Shown here one piece after another: positions 62,766-64,000 of a DNA stretch of 64,000 nt. This stretch comes from JAHCJI01 sp040219675 (GTDB lineage Bacteria; Planctomycetota; Phycisphaerae; Phycisphaerales; UBA1924): positions 62,001-126,000 of the forward strand of contig JAVJRZ010000002.1 in assembly GCA_040219675.1 (NCBI GenBank), read 5' to 3'. The notes beneath the pieces were generated by a model, which saw only the letters and a program-made list of their open reading frames with translations, was not told the DNA's origin and made no database searches. Position numbers and translations under genes: made by a program. The stretch's first letter is position 1. Each line of letters opens with the position of its first letter.

Positions 62766-62852
62766 CTTGACGGCAGTTCAATCTGGGCATCCAAAACAAA
62801 TTGGGTAACCCAAACATCCGCTCGCGTGTACTCATTTTGGCAAGGAGGCCTG

Positions 62853-63875
62853 ATGACAACCCCGACCGCGCTCCGCCGCTTCTCTTTCCTCACCTTGGCG
62901 TTCATCCCCACGGCGGCGATTGCCCAAGGGATCCCCCCGAACTACGGCCACGACTTCGTGACCATTGGGAACCCCGGAAACCGGGCCACGACAATGGCCG
63001 AGGCACCCTTGTGGGATCCCAGCATTCTTGGACCTCTGGGGAGCGTCGATTACACCTATCGCATCTCACGAACTGAGGTCACCAACGCTCAATACCACCG
63101 ATTCATCACCAAGTATGCTCGTACGCCCGGCCTGCCATTTTCGCCGACCGGCGCACTCGGTCGAGGTCTCTTCATCAGCGGGTTCGATCCGGGGGGGTTC
63201 CCAATCATCGAGATGGTGCGTGGCCTTGAGCAAACACCCGCGGAAGTGACCATACCGTTCGCCGCCGCGTATGCAAACTGGCTGCACAACGACCAGGGCA
63301 CGAGCCGCGAGGACTTCGCGACGGGCGCGTACAACCTGGACCAATTCATTCCCGATCCCGACACCGGGTTGTTTCCACCTCAGGAAGAGCGGCTCGAAGG
63401 GGCCCGGTTCTTCCTGCCGAGCTTGAACGAGTGGACCAAGGCGGCGCACTACGACCCCGACCGCTATGGAACGGACGAAGAGGGCTATTGGCTCTATCCC
63501 GACGGTGGCCAGGAACCAATGGTCAGCGGTTTTCCTGGCGAGCCCGGTGCAGAGACGAGCGCTAGAACTCTGGTCTTTGACTTGTTCGACGTCGGTTCGT
63601 ACCCCGATACGCTGAGCCCCTGGGGTTTGCTCGATGTCTCAGGAGGCTTGTACGAAGCAACCGACACAATTGGGCCATTTGGCGTGAGACGCGCGATGGC
63701 AGGCTCGGACGTGTTATCTCCCTTAGGTTTCGACGACGACCGAATCGACAGTGTCGGAGCACTCGGACAAGGCGATCAGATTGCCATCCGGATTGCCAGC
63801 ATTGTGCCGGCTCCGGGAGTAGGTAGTGCTATCTTGATCGGTGGCATTCTCTGCGGCGCAAGGAGACGAAGATGA
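62853..63875 (+). CDS. Secreted FGE/SUMF1-like protein with C-terminal PEP-CTERM-like anchor
   Basis: 340 residues from ATG 62853 (AAGGAGG just upstream). Signal peptide ends near IPTAAIAQG. The domain (about 55-300) resembles FGE/SUMF1: YRISRTEVTNAQYHRFITKY and FFLPSLNEWTKAAHYDPDRY. The normal GNVWEW element reads LDVSGGLYEATD, so the motif has diverged. The C-terminus, IVPAPGVGSAILIGGILCGA followed by RRRR, has the tripartite layout of PEP-CTERM sorting signals (short Pro motif, hydrophobic helix, Arg cluster). The stop overlaps the start of the next gene (ATGA). Substrate unknown. GC content here is somewhat lower than in the neighbours. Confidence 0.85.
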   Translation: MTTPTALRRFSFLTLAFIPTAAIAQGIPPNYGHDFVTIGNPGNRATTMAEAPLWDPSILGPLGSVDYTYRISRTEVTNAQYHRFITKYARTPGLPFSPTGALGRGLFISGFDPGGFPIIEMVRGLEQTPAEVTIPFAAAYANWLHNDQGTSREDFATGAYNLDQFIPDPDTGLFPPQEERLEGARFFLPSLNEWTKAAHYDPDRYGTDEEGYWLYPDGGQEPMVSGFPGEPGAETSARTLVFDLFDVGSYPDTLSPWGLLDVSGGLYEATDTIGPFGVRRAMAGSDVLSPLGFDDDRIDSVGALGQGDQIAIRIASIVPAPGVGSAILIGGILCGARRRR

Positions 63876-64000
63876 GAGACGCAAGACAGTGGGTTACGAC
63901 AACTATCTGGATGATCTTGGTTGTACTGTGCTTTACCGGCTCAGCCATTGCGCAGCCGACCGTTACGGTATCGGCCACCGCTGGTACGCCTGATCAGTTA
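63872..64000 (+). CDS. Secreted protein, 3' end outside window
   Basis: The ATG at 63872 overlaps the previous stop (ATGA) and the frame is open to the window edge, 43 residues. It begins MRDARQWVTTTIWMILVVLC and continues through FTGSAIAQPTVTVS, a signal peptide cleaved after AIAQ. The mature start TVTVSATAGTPDQL suggests a beta-rich secreted protein. It is coupled to the FGE-like gene, so the two probably act together. Confidence 0.75.
   Translation, partial: MRDARQWVTTTIWMILVVLCFTGSAIAQPTVTVSATAGTPDQL

Overview
The window looks like a chromosomal segment of a high-GC planctomycete of the class Phycisphaerae, probably Phycisphaerales. This rests on several features seen together: three secreted proteins ending in paired Cys-rich EF-hand-like repeats of the form D-x-D-G-D-G...FDFLxFQNxF (the 'GC-type dockerin' of Phycisphaerales), planctomycete-style ECF sigma factors translationally coupled to Ser/Thr kinases, formylglycine-generating-enzyme (FGE/SUMF1)-like domains, a system II (CcsA/ResB) cytochrome c maturation pair, and small zinc-ribbon membrane proteins. 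No rRNA, tRNA, CRISPR array, insertion sequence, phage gene or origin was recognised. The assignment is an inference from gene content, not from a marker gene.

Layout. 1-3.2 kb: minus-strand operon of sigma factor, kinase-FGE fusion and an unknown gene cut by the window edge. 3.7-4.3 kb: DUF2721-like gene broken by a frameshift. 4.4-8.6 kb: a dockerin protein, then a second coupled sigma factor-kinase pair (kinase with a C-terminal TPR-like region). 8.7-17.3 kb: minus-strand run of DUF779, aldehyde dehydrogenase, SOUL-type lipoprotein, DUF900 hydrolase, two secreted unknowns and cardiolipin synthase. 17.4-26.4 kb: DUF58, a dockerin protein, DUF1569, a secreted unknown, MoxR ATPase, a PDZ protein, and an ECF sigma/anti-sigma pair. 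26.6-36.0 kb: tatC-tadA, pyrophosphatase, CHAD, PH-domain protein, a lone nuoE, lamin-tail and dockerin proteins, cytochrome c, DUF3754. 36.3-40.6 kb: CcsA/ResB. 40.7-44.1 kb: amidohydrolase, OmpA/Pal lipoprotein, enoyl-CoA hydratase-like protein. 44.2-48.1 kb: an FN3-like protein and four zinc-ribbon membrane proteins. 48.3-54.2 kb: acyl-CoA dehydrogenase and pyruvate dehydrogenase E1 alpha, E1 beta and E2. 54.5-60.2 kb: mostly unrecognised small genes plus a thioredoxin-like lipoprotein. 60.3-64 kb: coaE, rho, and an FGE-like secreted protein coupled to a gene running off the window.

Most of the window is ordinary housekeeping and envelope biology. The least explained signals are: (a) three separate intergenic tandem arrays that all have a 21-bp period but unrelated unit sequences (36.0, 45.0 and 56.3 kb), the first ending in a perfect 17-bp hairpin; (b) two intergenic hairpins built from GATTGCC/GGATTCGGCAATCGG words; (c) the sigma/kinase-FGE/unknown coupled operon at the left edge; (d) a Gln/Pro- then Met/Pro-rich linker inside the pyruvate dehydrogenase E2; and (e) locally duplicated families (FN3-like pair, secreted helical pair, zinc-ribbon quartet).

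Start sites were chosen by Shine-Dalgarno-like sequence and family length. Family names come from motif recognition alone, without database searches.
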